Both the position numbers and the translations under genes were made by a program. Under the pieces are notes generated by a model that had not been told where the DNA came from, ran no database searches, and saw only the letters and a program-made list of their open reading frames with translations. Source: Gemmatimonadaceae bacterium (GTDB taxonomy: Bacteria > Latescibacterota > UBA2968 > UBA8231). Taken from it: a stretch of 64,000 nucleotides of DNA. This document shows positions 48,853 through 57,079 of the stretch, piece after piece. Location: NCBI GenBank assembly GCA_026706075.1, contig JAPOZM010000040.1, forward strand, positions 112,013-176,012. The letters run 5' to 3'. The stretch's first letter is position 1; the number at the start of each line of letters is the position of its first letter.

Positions 48853-50304
48853 TCATTCGCTTTCAACTCCGATAGGCCTCCCGACTCCGATGGAGAGGGC
48901 CCGCGCCTGGGCGGCGGCTCTCTCCGCTTCGGCCTCGTCGATCCTTCCGCAGATCTCGAGCAGGCCGGCGATTCCCTCCATGAGGTGACACTGCAGGACC
49001 TGGGCCCCCAGCTCCGCGGCCTCTCGCTCCGCCCGCCGGAGGTGCTCCAGGGCCCTCTCCGGCTCGCCCTCCTGCAGCGACACGTCCGCCAGGACCCGCC
49101 GGGCCTTGACGGCGATCACGGGCTGCCCGGCGGCCTCGCTCTTGTCCAGGACGCTGCAGGCCGCCTCCCTCGCCCGCCCGGCGTCGGCGCCGGCGAGGTG
49201 GACCAGGGCGGCGGCGCACATCGCCTCCAGGAGCCCGGCCAGGTATCCGCTCTCTTCCGCCGCGCTCACCGCCGAGGCGGCCAGGGTCTCCGCTTCGAGG
49301 GTCTTGCCGCACTCCAGCAGACACGGGACCAGCATGGGGATGGCGTCCAGCTCTCCCTTGCGGTAGTGGAGGCTGCGCATCTGCTCGACCTCGGCGAGGG
49401 CGGCCGGCAGGGCCTCCTCCCCGGTCTCGCCGAAGTCCATCAGGGCCCGCAGGAACCGCAGCTTGGCGAGGAACCGTGCGTCCCCCTGGCGCTCGGCGAT
49501 GGCCGTGGCCCGGGCCAGCAGCTCCAGGGCCTCGGTGCCGCGTGCCGTGAGCTGGCACAGCAGGGCCAGGTTGACCGAGGCCCTCAGCTCGGCGAAGGGT
49601 GAAGCCCCCGAGGCCAGCGACAGGGAAGTCCTGAACTCCTCCTCGGCCCGGGGAAGCTCACCGAGAGCCTGGGAGGCGATCCCCTGGGTGGACATGACCT
49701 GGGCCAGCGCCGCCCCCTCCCCGGGGCATTCCGCCATCGCTCTCTCGCACTCCCGGCGGGCGTCCCCGTAGCGGCCGTGACGCAGCCGCAGGACCGCCTT
49801 CTCGTGGAGGCCCGCGGCCAGCAGCCGGGTCCTCCCGCCATGCCGAGCGGCCTCTACCGCCCGGTCGAGGGTGGTCTCGGCGCTGGCCGGGTCGCCCAGG
49901 ACGTAGTGGACGTAGCCCAGGTTCAGCCGGCAGCCGAGGGCCGCGTCGCGCAGGCCCCGCTCCTCGAGGCGGTCGGCGCTCCCGGAGAGCCGGGTCAGGG
50001 CGCCGCGCCAGTCCGACGCCAGGGCGAGGGCGACGCCTGCGGCCATGGCAGGCAACGGATGCGGCCACTGGGCCTGCACCGCCTGCAAGGAAGCCGCCGC
50101 CTCCCGGGCATCGCCGCCGGCGAGCTCCCGGTGGGCGGCCTCGAGCCGCGGCCGGATCGACGGGAACTCGTCCACCGCCTCTCTCCTGGCCGGCTGGAGC
50201 AGGCTGTCCAGGGCCGGCGTGATCAGGGCCGTGCCGTCGTCGGGAAGGTGGATCGATTCCAGGGACTGCGGCTGCACTTCGGGCCTCCTTTCCGGCACGC
50301 TCAT
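48853..50304 (-). CDS. Cytoplasmic TPR-repeat protein
   Basis: 483 aa from ATG 50304, which overlaps the glycosyltransferase-like stop (ATGA). No signal peptide. About nine TPR-like helical pairs run from residue 70 to the end (LRDAALGCRLNLGYVHYVLG, LLAAGLHEKAVLRLRHGRYGDA, LRASVNLALLCQLTARGTEAL, VKARRVLADVSLQEGEPERAL). It resembles the sensor half of MalT/RRNPP-like proteins but lacks any DNA-binding domain. It directly precedes the peptide array and could bind the leaders or scaffold the modifying enzymes. Confidence 0.82.
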   Translation of the reverse strand: MSVPERRPEVQPQSLESIHLPDDGTALITPALDSLLQPARREAVDEFPSIRPRLEAAHRELAGGDAREAAASLQAVQAQWPHPLPAMAAGVALALASDWRGALTRLSGSADRLEERGLRDAALGCRLNLGYVHYVLGDPASAETTLDRAVEAARHGGRTRLLAAGLHEKAVLRLRHGRYGDARRECERAMAECPGEGAALAQVMSTQGIASQALGELPRAEEEFRTSLSLASGASPFAELRASVNLALLCQLTARGTEALELLARATAIAERQGDARFLAKLRFLRALMDFGETGEEALPAALAEVEQMRSLHYRKGELDAIPMLVPCLLECGKTLEAETLAASAVSAAEESGYLAGLLEAMCAAALVHLAGADAGRAREAACSVLDKSEAAGQPVIAVKARRVLADVSLQEGEPERALEHLRRAEREAAELGAQVLQCHLMEGIAGLLEICGRIDEAEAERAAAQARALSIGVGRPIGVESE

Positions 50305-50894
50305 GCGGCGGCGCGGGCGGCGGTGATGGAGGAGAACAGCTGCAGGGAGCGGTCGGTCTGCGCCCGCAGCGGGAAAGCGCGGCGGACACTCTCGCGGCGG
50401 CCCAGGCCCCCGCCGGCCAGTACGCACAGGTGGGAGCGCGAGAGGCCGACCAGGAGATCGGCGCCGCAGCCCAGCACCTCCCGGAAGCGGGCGTCGGACG
50501 GCCGGGGCGGATCGGGGAGGACGGCGATGAAGGGGAGTTCGAGGCGCCGGCGGATCTCGGCGCCGGCCAGGGCCGGAGTGGCTCCGAAGCTGCATACCAC
50601 GTCGGCGTCGGCCAGCAGCGTGCACCAGTGCGGGGCGAGCCCCCGGCAGGCGCCGGCGGTGAGCCCCGGCCCGGGGCCGTCCGCTCCCGGCACCGAGGTC
50701 CGGTGGACCTGGATGGGGGAACGGCCGGGTTGGTAGAGGACCTCGTCCCCCGGCAGGCCCGACCCCTCCCCGACGATGGACAGGACGCGGACCCTGCAGC
50801 CGCGCCGGGCCAGGCCGTCGGCGCAGTCCTGAACCCTGCGCTCCAGGCCCCCGGCGGGGGGCGGGATCTCCTGACCGATCAGGCCGATGTTCAT
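50301..50894 (-). CDS. Glycosyltransferase family 4-like protein, N-terminal domain only
   Basis: 197 aa. MNIGLIGQEIPPPAGGLERRVQDCADGLARRGCRVRVLSI (landmarks) is the typical GT4/GT-B N-lobe with its PPAGG(I/L)xxxV pattern. The C-terminal lobe that binds the nucleotide sugar (with its E-x7-E motif) is absent, and the protein ends soon after LVGLSRSHLCVLAGGG. It may be a truncated gene or a stand-alone half that works with another protein. It lies between the BtrH-like and TPR genes. Confidence 0.65.
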   Translation of the reverse strand: MNIGLIGQEIPPPAGGLERRVQDCADGLARRGCRVRVLSIVGEGSGLPGDEVLYQPGRSPIQVHRTSVPGADGPGPGLTAGACRGLAPHWCTLLADADVVCSFGATPALAGAEIRRRLELPFIAVLPDPPRPSDARFREVLGCGADLLVGLSRSHLCVLAGGGLGRRESVRRAFPLRAQTDRSLQLFSSITAARAAA

Positions 50895-51114
50895 CTGCGC
50901 GGCTCCGCGGCGAGAGTGGGTGGGCGAATGCCCGGGGCGTTCTCCCTTACAAACGCCGTGCCAGGACCGACACGCCGCGGGCGGGCGCTGGGCGGCAACG
51001 ACTTGCGGCCCTGGCGGGTGGCTCGGCGCCCGGCGGGGTGTGAGTGACCGGTGCCACCGGTGGGGGGTGGGGGTGACACCGCGGACCAAGGCCCCGTCGG
51101 ACGGCTCTCCCTCT
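50895..51114. other. Intergenic gap in the peptide cluster
   Basis: 220 bases without a credible gene. This is the only sizeable break in the upstream half of the cluster apart from the peptide array and could hold an internal promoter; I see no clear boxes. Confidence 0.4.
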
Positions 51115-52113
51115 CTACCATTCCACGGCCTCCGCCAGTCCCGCCAGGGCCTTGCCTTCGCGGGCCCCGATGTCCTGGAGCCGGGACTGAATGCGGGGCA
51201 GGAGGCTGGCCGGCTCCTTGAGAGCACCCTTGAGGCACAGGCTCTTCGCGACGAACCAGCCCTGGGAGATCGTCCCGAGCTCGGCGCCGAGAGCTGCCAG
51301 GCCGGGCTGGTCGAAGAGCCGGCCCAGGTGACCCAGGAACCGGCCGTGCCCTTCGCGGAGCACGGCGATCTCCAGCAGCAGCCGGGCGCAATGCCGCAGG
51401 TGGCTCTGCAGGTCGGCGTCCTCACGCCCCGCCCAGGCCCCGGCATCGACCGCAAGCTGCCGGATCCCCTCCAGGCCCATCACCGGGCCCGCCTGTCCAC
51501 GGGTGGCCGACATGCTCCGCAGGTTGCGGCGCAGCAGGGCCTGGGTGGTGGCGCGGCCCAGGGCGGGAGGCTGCGCCGGCGCCCGCAGCCAGGTCCAGTT
51601 GTAGCGGTCGCGCACCCCGGAGAACGCGCTCATGTCCCAGGAGGCGAGGAACAGGCCGAGGGGAATGTCCCGTGCGGAGGGCTGCCAGGGCGACGGATCG
51701 ATGAGGTGGACGGTGCCCGCCCGGTCGTCGTACCCGGCGGCGATGTACTGGTGGTCGGCGTGACGCAGGCGGGGATAGAGGCCGGCCCGGGCGAGGGCGT
51801 GGACGTCGACGCTGACGGCGACCGGGGTACCGGTGTCGAGCAACGATCTCACGGCCTTCCACGCGGCTTCGGGGTCCGCCTCGGCACGGTGGGAGAGGCC
51901 GATCCCGAAGGCGCCGAGCATCGTCGGAAGGGGGATGGCGCGGCCGTCGATGGCGAAGCGCCGCCGATCCCGGAGGTAGACGAAGTCCCAGTTGGAGAAG
52001 CAGGGCACGGTGGGCTCGTGGCCGTGGAAGCGCAGCAGGCTGTCGAGCACCACGTAGAGGCAGTTGTAGTGCCGGTTGGTACAGAAGGGGATTCCGGTGA
52101 TCCGCTTGCTCAC
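51115..52113 (-). CDS. BtrH-like acyltransferase/C39-like protein (BtrH_N plus DUF4872)
   Basis: 332 aa from the GTG that overlaps the upstream stop (GTGA). The N-terminal domain matches the BtrH_N pattern: GIPFCTNRHYNCLYVVLDSLLRFHG (landmarks), GAFGIGLSHR, LLDTGTPVAVSVDVHAL, HADHQYIAAGYDD and VHLIDPSPWQP, a papain/C39-like fold with Cys and His. The C-terminal helical part resembles DUF4872. BtrH moves an aminoacyl group from an acyl carrier protein onto butirosin; an ACP lies at the other end of this cluster. A tailoring or proteolytic role on the peptides is possible. Confidence 0.78.
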   Translation of the reverse strand: MSKRITGIPFCTNRHYNCLYVVLDSLLRFHGHEPTVPCFSNWDFVYLRDRRRFAIDGRAIPLPTMLGAFGIGLSHRAEADPEAAWKAVRSLLDTGTPVAVSVDVHALARAGLYPRLRHADHQYIAAGYDDRAGTVHLIDPSPWQPSARDIPLGLFLASWDMSAFSGVRDRYNWTWLRAPAQPPALGRATTQALLRRNLRSMSATRGQAGPVMGLEGIRQLAVDAGAWAGREDADLQSHLRHCARLLLEIAVLREGHGRFLGHLGRLFDQPGLAALGAELGTISQGWFVAKSLCLKGALKEPASLLPRIQSRLQDIGAREGKALAGLAEAVEW

Positions 52114-52742
52114 GGGGAGACCGGGTCCGCCGCGGCCAGGGTGAGGGCGAAGAGGTGCATGGACGGGTTGTCCGGCAGCAGCAGGGCCGAGAGCGGCCGG
52201 GGAGCGGGCAGGCCGATCACCTGGTGCCAGATCCCGGCCTCGATGCGCGTCTCCTCCGTCTCGCATCCGGCTTCGGGCGGGGAGGAACCGATGAGTGAAG
52301 AGAGAGGGATCGACGTGTCGGGGGTCAGGAGCGGACAGGAGAGGGCCGCGCTCTCTCCGTACTGAAGCCCCCCGTAGCGCGTCGCGTCGCTGAGGCCCAG
52401 GCGTGTCTCCGCCCAGGTGCCGTCGGAGGCCTTCAACCGGAGGGGTTCCTCGAAGGCGCGCCAATCGCACATGCCCAGGACGTGGAGGGTGGTCCAGGTT
52501 GACGGCGGCAGGGGGATCACCTGGGCCTCGCAGGAGATGTTGTCCTTCGAGTCCCGGCGGTCCGGAAAGAGGAAGGGGATTCCCTGGCTGAGGATGGTCC
52601 CGCCGGGGGCCGGCAGGCTCTGGGAGCGGAAGGCCGTGCCCATCCCGTCGAGGCCGCCCTCCGGAGGCCGCCCGTCGGGGGCGATTCCGGCGTTGTTGAA
52701 GTGGGAGGAGAGGTCGAGCGGGACGGGACGGACCCCGGGCAT
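52110..52742 (-). CDS. Beta-sandwich protein, possible carbohydrate/ligand-binding domain
   Basis: 210 aa. The pattern PLDLSSHFNNAGIAPDG, GGLDGMGTAFRSQSLP, GIPFLFPD, CEAQVIPLPPSTWTTLHVLGMCDW resembles the beta-sandwich found beside alpha-glucosidase and sugar-binding proteins (FDLSGxFNxDGI... GxxFxFP... IxLPxGxYxxLxxLG). No signal peptide and no catalytic motif. It lies between a glycosyltransferase gene and the BtrH-like gene, overlapping the latter. I cannot give it a function. Confidence 0.6.
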   Translation of the reverse strand: MPGVRPVPLDLSSHFNNAGIAPDGRPPEGGLDGMGTAFRSQSLPAPGGTILSQGIPFLFPDRRDSKDNISCEAQVIPLPPSTWTTLHVLGMCDWRAFEEPLRLKASDGTWAETRLGLSDATRYGGLQYGESAALSCPLLTPDTSIPLSSLIGSSPPEAGCETEETRIEAGIWHQVIGLPAPRPLSALLLPDNPSMHLFALTLAAADPVSP

Positions 52743-52751
52743 GGCGGACCC

Positions 52752-54203
52752 TCAGGCGGGATGGGCCGGGTTACGGGAAGGCGCCAGCCCGTCGCTGGCG
52801 GCGGCGCACCCGGGCAGCTGCGGGGCCATCGAACGGTGCCAGGCCGCGATGAACCGCGCGTCGAAGTCGAGGCTGCCGGCCTGTGCGCCTTCGTCCAGGA
52901 CTCGGTCCTCCACCCGGAGCCGCCCGCCGCCGGTGAGCCGGCGCACGGCGGCCGCGAGACCCTCTACCGTCGGCGTGAACCGGTGCCGCGGCGGCACCAG
53001 CATCGCCGCCTCGACCCTGTCGGGGGTGTCCGCCACCAGCGTGCAGACCCCGCGGGCAGCCGCCTCCAGGGGCGTGAGGCCGCACGTCTCGTAGCGCGAG
53101 GGACAGACGAAGAGGCCGCGGCCGGCCAGATCGTCGAGCAGGTGGGCCAGGTCGTGGCGCGAAACCCTGGGGGCAAAGCGGAAACGGTGGGCCAGGCCGG
53201 CGTCCACCAGCCCCTCCAGGCGCCGCCGCTGCGCATCCTCCGGAGGCCCCCCGATGACCAGCGCGCGCAGATCGAGGCCCGACTCGACCAGCCCCAGGGC
53301 GGCCCTCACGAAGAGCTCGATGTTCTTGAACGCGTCCAGCCGCGAGCAGGCCGTGCACAGGACCAGGCGGGGGCCGCTCGCCGCGATGAAGCTCCGCAGA
53401 CGCGCACCCTCCCCCGACAGGCCGTTGGCGGCGCTGGACTCCAGCGGAGGGTGGATCCTGTGGATGCACCGGCGCTCCACACCGTGGGCGCGCAGGTAGT
53501 CCGCCTGGATCGACGAGATCTCGACGGCGGCGCCGCGGCGGCGGGCCAGGTGCTGCAGTCCGAGGCGCTGGCTGTCCCTCAGGTGCTCCAGCTTGGCGCG
53601 CCCGGCGCCGAAGGCTTCGGCCGCCAGGCGCGGGCCCATGACCTCGACCACGTGATCGACGAACGGCGCATGGTGGGTGACGACGAGGGGCCGGCCGGGC
53701 GGGTGAAAGGGCAGCAGCACGTTGGTCTGGTAGTAGAGGCGCCCGCCGCCGAGGCGCCCGCGGGCGGCCTCCAGGGCGGGGCCCAGGACCTCGGCGCCCA
53801 TGCCGAAGTGGAAGCCGAGCCGGAGGGCGGGATACCCGAGCAGCGGCACCGGGTCCAGCCGTGGCCGGTCCAACCCTTCGTCGCGCCGGTAGAGGAGGAA
53901 TCCCGCCAACAACCCCCGGCGGTGCAGGGCCTCCGCCACCCTGAGGGCATAGCCCACGGCTCCGTACTTGAAGGGACCGGCCGCCGAAGCCGGGACGAAG
54001 TTGCTGTTGAGAACGATGATGCCTCGCGCCGAAGGGCGAGGACGGGCGCGGCCCTGGCGAGCCAGACAGTCCCCCGCGCCCTCCGGCCGGCGCCTGTCGG
54101 CCGGCTCGGGAGGCCCTGGCGAGCGCGGGGCCCGCGGTCGATCGAAGGCCGGGGACCGCCCGGCGGCAGCGGACCCGGTAGCGGTGGCTGCGACGCATCC
54201 CAT
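52752..54203 (-). CDS. Glycosyltransferase family 4
   Basis: Up to 483 aa. The GT-B C-lobe is clear: PRLVLCTACSRLDAFKNIELFVRA, LVIGGPPEDAQ, FVCPSRYETCGLTPLEAAARGVCTLVAD with the family E-x7-E. The N-lobe begins at about IIVLNSNFVPASAAGPFKYG. The first 60 or so residues are Arg/Pro-rich and not domain-like, so the true start may lie further in, but no in-frame ATG precedes the N-lobe and I see no good ribosome site for ATG 54203. It probably glycosylates the cluster product or an envelope component, and is the most upstream gene of the cluster. Confidence 0.78.
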   Translation of the reverse strand: MGCVAATATGSAAAGRSPAFDRPRAPRSPGPPEPADRRRPEGAGDCLARQGRARPRPSARGIIVLNSNFVPASAAGPFKYGAVGYALRVAEALHRRGLLAGFLLYRRDEGLDRPRLDPVPLLGYPALRLGFHFGMGAEVLGPALEAARGRLGGGRLYYQTNVLLPFHPPGRPLVVTHHAPFVDHVVEVMGPRLAAEAFGAGRAKLEHLRDSQRLGLQHLARRRGAAVEISSIQADYLRAHGVERRCIHRIHPPLESSAANGLSGEGARLRSFIAASGPRLVLCTACSRLDAFKNIELFVRAALGLVESGLDLRALVIGGPPEDAQRRRLEGLVDAGLAHRFRFAPRVSRHDLAHLLDDLAGRGLFVCPSRYETCGLTPLEAAARGVCTLVADTPDRVEAAMLVPPRHRFTPTVEGLAAAVRRLTGGGRLRVEDRVLDEGAQAGSLDFDARFIAAWHRSMAPQLPGCAAASDGLAPSRNPAHPA

Positions 54204-54241
54204 GGGCGGGGCGGGCTACAAACCCCGTGCCAGCCCTGCGG

Positions 54242-54269
54242 CTTGCCCTCCATCAGGTTGGAGGGCAAG
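54242..54269. other. Perfect 11-bp hairpin
   Basis: CTTGCCCTCCA (54242-54252) pairs with TGGAGGGCAAG (54259-54269) around TCAGGT. It lies between the end of the secreted CBM9-like gene and the glycosyltransferase start on the minus strand. There is no U-tract on either side, so if it terminates transcription it is not a classical intrinsic terminator. Confidence 0.6.
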
Positions 54270-54365
54270 GAGTTGCGGATTCCCCCCGGGTCACCGCCGG
54301 CGATGCCGCCGGGTGCTGGAGCAGACGCTGTTGTGTGCCGTGGGTGACACCCGGCGGTGCCGCGC

Positions 54366-55319
54366 TTACGGACGCACCCGGAGGGCGGCCTTGATGCGGG
54401 CCCAGGAGGACGGCTCCACGGCGGAATCCTTGTCACCGTCGTAGAGCGATGGGTCCTCGCCGGCAGCAAGCAGCAGGCCGTCGACGAAGAAGTCGGCGTG
54501 GGCCCGGGACCGCATGTCGCTTTCTGACAGCGACATGAAGATCCCCCACTCAACGGTGGAACGGGAAGGATCGTCGTTGTCCCGCGTCCAGATGTCGAGT
54601 CCGATGACCTTGCCCGGGTGGAGTTCCGAAGCCACGGAGGCCTCCTCGTCGTCGTAGACGAGGTCGTCGAAGGGCGTCACTCTGAGCTCGGTGACCGAGA
54701 TCGCCGGGTTGTCGCCAAAGGCACCACCCCCCGCCCCGGCGTACGGCTCCCGGGCCACCCACTCGCGGCCGGCGCCGATATGCAGCAGATGCTCGCCGTC
54801 GGGGGCCTCGCCGATCGCAATCCACATCTGTGCCTGACGGTTGTCCTCTTGGAGTTGCTCGGCCGTGCACCCTTCGCAGAAGTACGGCCGCACGTAGGTG
54901 AATCGTCCACCGGAGTGGTCGCCGTCGACAAAGAGGACGATGGAGGAATCCCAGTCTACCATGTTGAAGGGGTCCCCGTCGTAGCGGTTGACGTAGATAT
55001 CATCGACGCGCTCCATGGCCGCCCAGAGGGTGCCGCTTCCCCAGTGCCAGGCGAGCCAGATGCGGAAGTCCACCTCAGATGGATCGTATTCCGCCGGAGC
55101 TCCTGGACTGCCCCAGACGAAGTCGCTGGCGGTCAGGGAGGGCTCGCCGAGGACATCGACCCAGTCCTCGACGCTGCCGTCGGTCAGGTCGATGCGCTCC
55201 AGGTCCTCTTCGAGCAGCTCGAGGAAGGGGTAGATCTCGTCGCCGGCGTGGGCGTGGGCGGCGGGGGCGATTCCAAAGAGCGCGGCGAGGGTCAGGAGGG
55301 TGATGAGGCGGGTACGCAT
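54366..55319 (-). CDS. Secreted CBM9/DOMON-like protein, copy 2
   Basis: 317 aa from ATG 55319. Signal peptide LITLLTLAALFGIAPAAHAHA. The mature protein starts GDEIYPFLELLEEDLERIDLTDGSVEDW, a start also seen in its upstream paralogue, and contains FRIWLAWHWGSGTLWAAMERVDDIYVNRYDGD and SSIVLFVDGDHSGG, a beta-sandwich pattern like CBM9 or DOMON ligand-binding domains. Both copies end SAVEPSSWARIKAAL. Two Cys (FCEGC) could bind a cofactor or form a disulfide. Function unknown; possibly a surface sugar- or haem-binding protein. Confidence 0.75.
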   Translation of the reverse strand: MRTRLITLLTLAALFGIAPAAHAHAGDEIYPFLELLEEDLERIDLTDGSVEDWVDVLGEPSLTASDFVWGSPGAPAEYDPSEVDFRIWLAWHWGSGTLWAAMERVDDIYVNRYDGDPFNMVDWDSSIVLFVDGDHSGGRFTYVRPYFCEGCTAEQLQEDNRQAQMWIAIGEAPDGEHLLHIGAGREWVAREPYAGAGGGAFGDNPAISVTELRVTPFDDLVYDDEEASVASELHPGKVIGLDIWTRDNDDPSRSTVEWGIFMSLSESDMRSRAHADFFVDGLLLAAGEDPSLYDGDKDSAVEPSSWARIKAALRVRP

Positions 55320-55365
55320 GGTGCTCGTGCCGGAGGTCCTCGGGAAGGGCGGCACCACTCGACGG

Positions 55366-56292
55366 CTATTCCAAGGCGGCCTTGATGCGCGCCCAGGAGG
55401 ATGGCTCCACGGCGGAAACGTCGTCGTAGCTGGAAGGGTCCTCTCCAGCGCCGACCAACAGGCCGTCGACGAAGAGATCGGCGTTGACCCTCAGGTCCGA
55501 CACCTCGGGGCCGAGGGAGAGGTGGATCCTGGGCCCGAATCCGTCCTGGTACTCCGTCGCGTCGTTGTCGCTCGTCCTCATGGCCAACCCGATGATCTTG
55601 CCAGGGCGGAGTTGCGAGACCTCGGAGGCGTCCTCGTCGTCCCAGATGAGATCGTCGAAGGGCGTCACCTTGAACTCGACGACCGTGATCGCCGGGCTGT
55701 GGCCGGTGACGCCGCTGCCCGCCGCGGCGTACGGTTCCCGGATCACCCACTCGCTGTGGCCGTCGTAGTCCAGGATCTCGCCATTGGCCGCCTCGGCGAT
55801 CGCCATCCACCGCTGCGCCTGACGGTTGTTGCGGAGAACCTGCTCGGGCGTGCATCCCTCGCAGTCGCGCCGGCGCCCGGCCGCGGTCCAATCGCCGTAG
55901 ATCCCGCCGGTGTGGTCGCCGTCGACCAGGAAGCGGATGCTGGAGTCCCAAAGGTGCATCCGGTTGAGTCCGCTCCCGTCGTAGCGGTTGAAGTAGAGGT
56001 CGTCGAAGCGCTCCATGGCGATCCAGATGGTGTTGCTGGCTTGGTGCCAGGCGAGCCAGATGCGGAAGTCCAATTCCGAGGGATCGTAGTCATAGTTCAG
56101 CCAGTAGAAGTCGCTGGCCGTCAGCGCGGGCTCGCCGAGGACCTCGTACCAGTCCTCGACGCTGCCATCGGTCAGGTCGATGCGCTCCAGGTCCTTGTCG
56201 AGCAACTCGTAGAAGGGGTAGATCTCGTCGCCGGCATGGGCGAAGACACGGGTGGCGAGCAAGACCAGCAGGCAGGTAATGCCGAAACGCAT
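55366..56292 (-). CDS. Secreted CBM9/DOMON-like protein, copy 1
   Basis: 308 aa from ATG 56292. Signal peptide FGITCLLVLLATRVFA, then HAGDEIYPFYELLDKDLERI, TASDFYWLNYDYDPSELDFRIWLAWHQASNTIWIAMERFDDLYFNRYDG (landmarks) and VDGDHTGG. It is a close paralogue of the next gene downstream, 46 bases away, with conserved DCEGC and the tail SAVEPSSWARIKAALE. The two are a tandem duplication. It follows the small Cys-rich secreted protein gene. Confidence 0.77.
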   Translation of the reverse strand: MRFGITCLLVLLATRVFAHAGDEIYPFYELLDKDLERIDLTDGSVEDWYEVLGEPALTASDFYWLNYDYDPSELDFRIWLAWHQASNTIWIAMERFDDLYFNRYDGSGLNRMHLWDSSIRFLVDGDHTGGIYGDWTAAGRRRDCEGCTPEQVLRNNRQAQRWMAIAEAANGEILDYDGHSEWVIREPYAAAGSGVTGHSPAITVVEFKVTPFDDLIWDDEDASEVSQLRPGKIIGLAMRTSDNDATEYQDGFGPRIHLSLGPEVSDLRVNADLFVDGLLVGAGEDPSSYDDVSAVEPSSWARIKAALE

Positions 56293-56391
56293 GATGTTCG
56301 TCTCCAAGAAAGAGGGAGCGAGGGCCATGCCCCCGCTCCCAAGATCATGCTGATGCACGTCAGACGCGCAAGGCATCAGCACGAAGGTGAA

Positions 56392-56718
56392 CTACGACGG
56401 GTCCTGACACCGGCAGCGCTTCATCCCCGATGAACCATAGTTGAGGCATGTGCCCCAATTCTTCGGGTTGCAGCTGTCCTTACACGCATCGTTGCAGTTG
56501 ATAGCTGGGCTGGTGTTGGGGCACCAAGCCGCCCAGCAATAGGTGCTGGCCTGTGCCTTGTCGGGCATGCTCAACACCACGGCGGCCGCCATCATCACGG
56601 CACCAACCCAGGCCAGGGGCAGGATCGACTGCTTCCTGACGCCGTCCTCGCTGGCGATGAAGCCGCCAAGCCACCGCCCCCAGCAGAACCGCGACGTAGG
56701 CGGCCAGGGCGTTGACAA
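56392..56718 (-). CDS. Secreted small Cys-rich protein (8 Cys)
   Basis: At most 108 aa. A signal peptide core (LAWVGAVMMAAAVVLSMPDKAQA) precedes a mature part of about 51 residues starting STYCWAAWCPNTSPAINC, with eight Cys ending CRCQDPS, suggesting four disulfides. The start is uncertain: ATG 56718 gives an odd 28-residue lead and a 240-base overlap with the prepilin-peptidase-like gene. An RKQSILPLAW start would be more natural but its codon is GTC. Two thioredoxin-like genes upstream could form its disulfides. I do not recognise the family. Confidence 0.6.
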   Translation of the reverse strand: MSTPWPPTSRFCWGRWLGGFIASEDGVRKQSILPLAWVGAVMMAAAVVLSMPDKAQASTYCWAAWCPNTSPAINCNDACKDSCNPKNWGTCLNYGSSGMKRCRCQDPS

Positions 56719-57079
56719 TGAGCGCGGCCGGAGGGGTTGCTAGTGAGATCCATTGGCCTACCGGACACAGGCTCGGCGGCAAGGAGGCCACGGCCGCCCA
56801 GTACATCTTGGCGTCGCCCGGCGACCAGACCCCCACCAGCGTCAGCAGCAGAGCGATGGTCAGTGCCAGCAGGAGGGTGCCCGCAACCTGGTTCCAGCCG
56901 CCCACACTCAGTCCCACCATCGCCACCTGGCCAGCCACGCCGATGCCGAGTAGTCCCAGGGTGTAGCGGTTGGGGACCCGCTGGAACCGGAGATCCGTCC
57001 AGGCCGCACAGATCCCGGCCGTCAGCAACGCCGACAGCATCACCAGTTCCACCCAGAGAATTGGGTCGCCTATGGACAC
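56480..57079 (-). CDS. A24 prepilin-peptidase-like membrane protein
   Basis: 199 aa from GTG 57079 (VSIGDPILWVEL), overlapping the redoxin gene by 10 bases. Hydrophobic helices and the A24 pattern are visible: ICAAWTDLRFQRVPNRYTLGLLGIG (first Asp in the TDLRFxxxPN motif) and WSPGDAKMYWAAVASLPP (second Asp in the GDAK motif). These aspartates form the active site of type IV prepilin peptidases. The last 60 or so residues after LLGAVAWRLHRQ look like a shadow of the Cys-rich gene, so the true C-terminus may be shorter. No pilin genes are nearby. Confidence 0.75.
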   Translation of the reverse strand: MSIGDPILWVELVMLSALLTAGICAAWTDLRFQRVPNRYTLGLLGIGVAGQVAMVGLSVGGWNQVAGTLLLALTIALLLTLVGVWSPGDAKMYWAAVASLPPSLCPVGQWISLATPPAALIVNALAAYVAVLLGAVAWRLHRQRGRRQEAVDPAPGLGWCRDDGGRRGVEHARQGTGQHLLLGGLVPQHQPSYQLQRCV

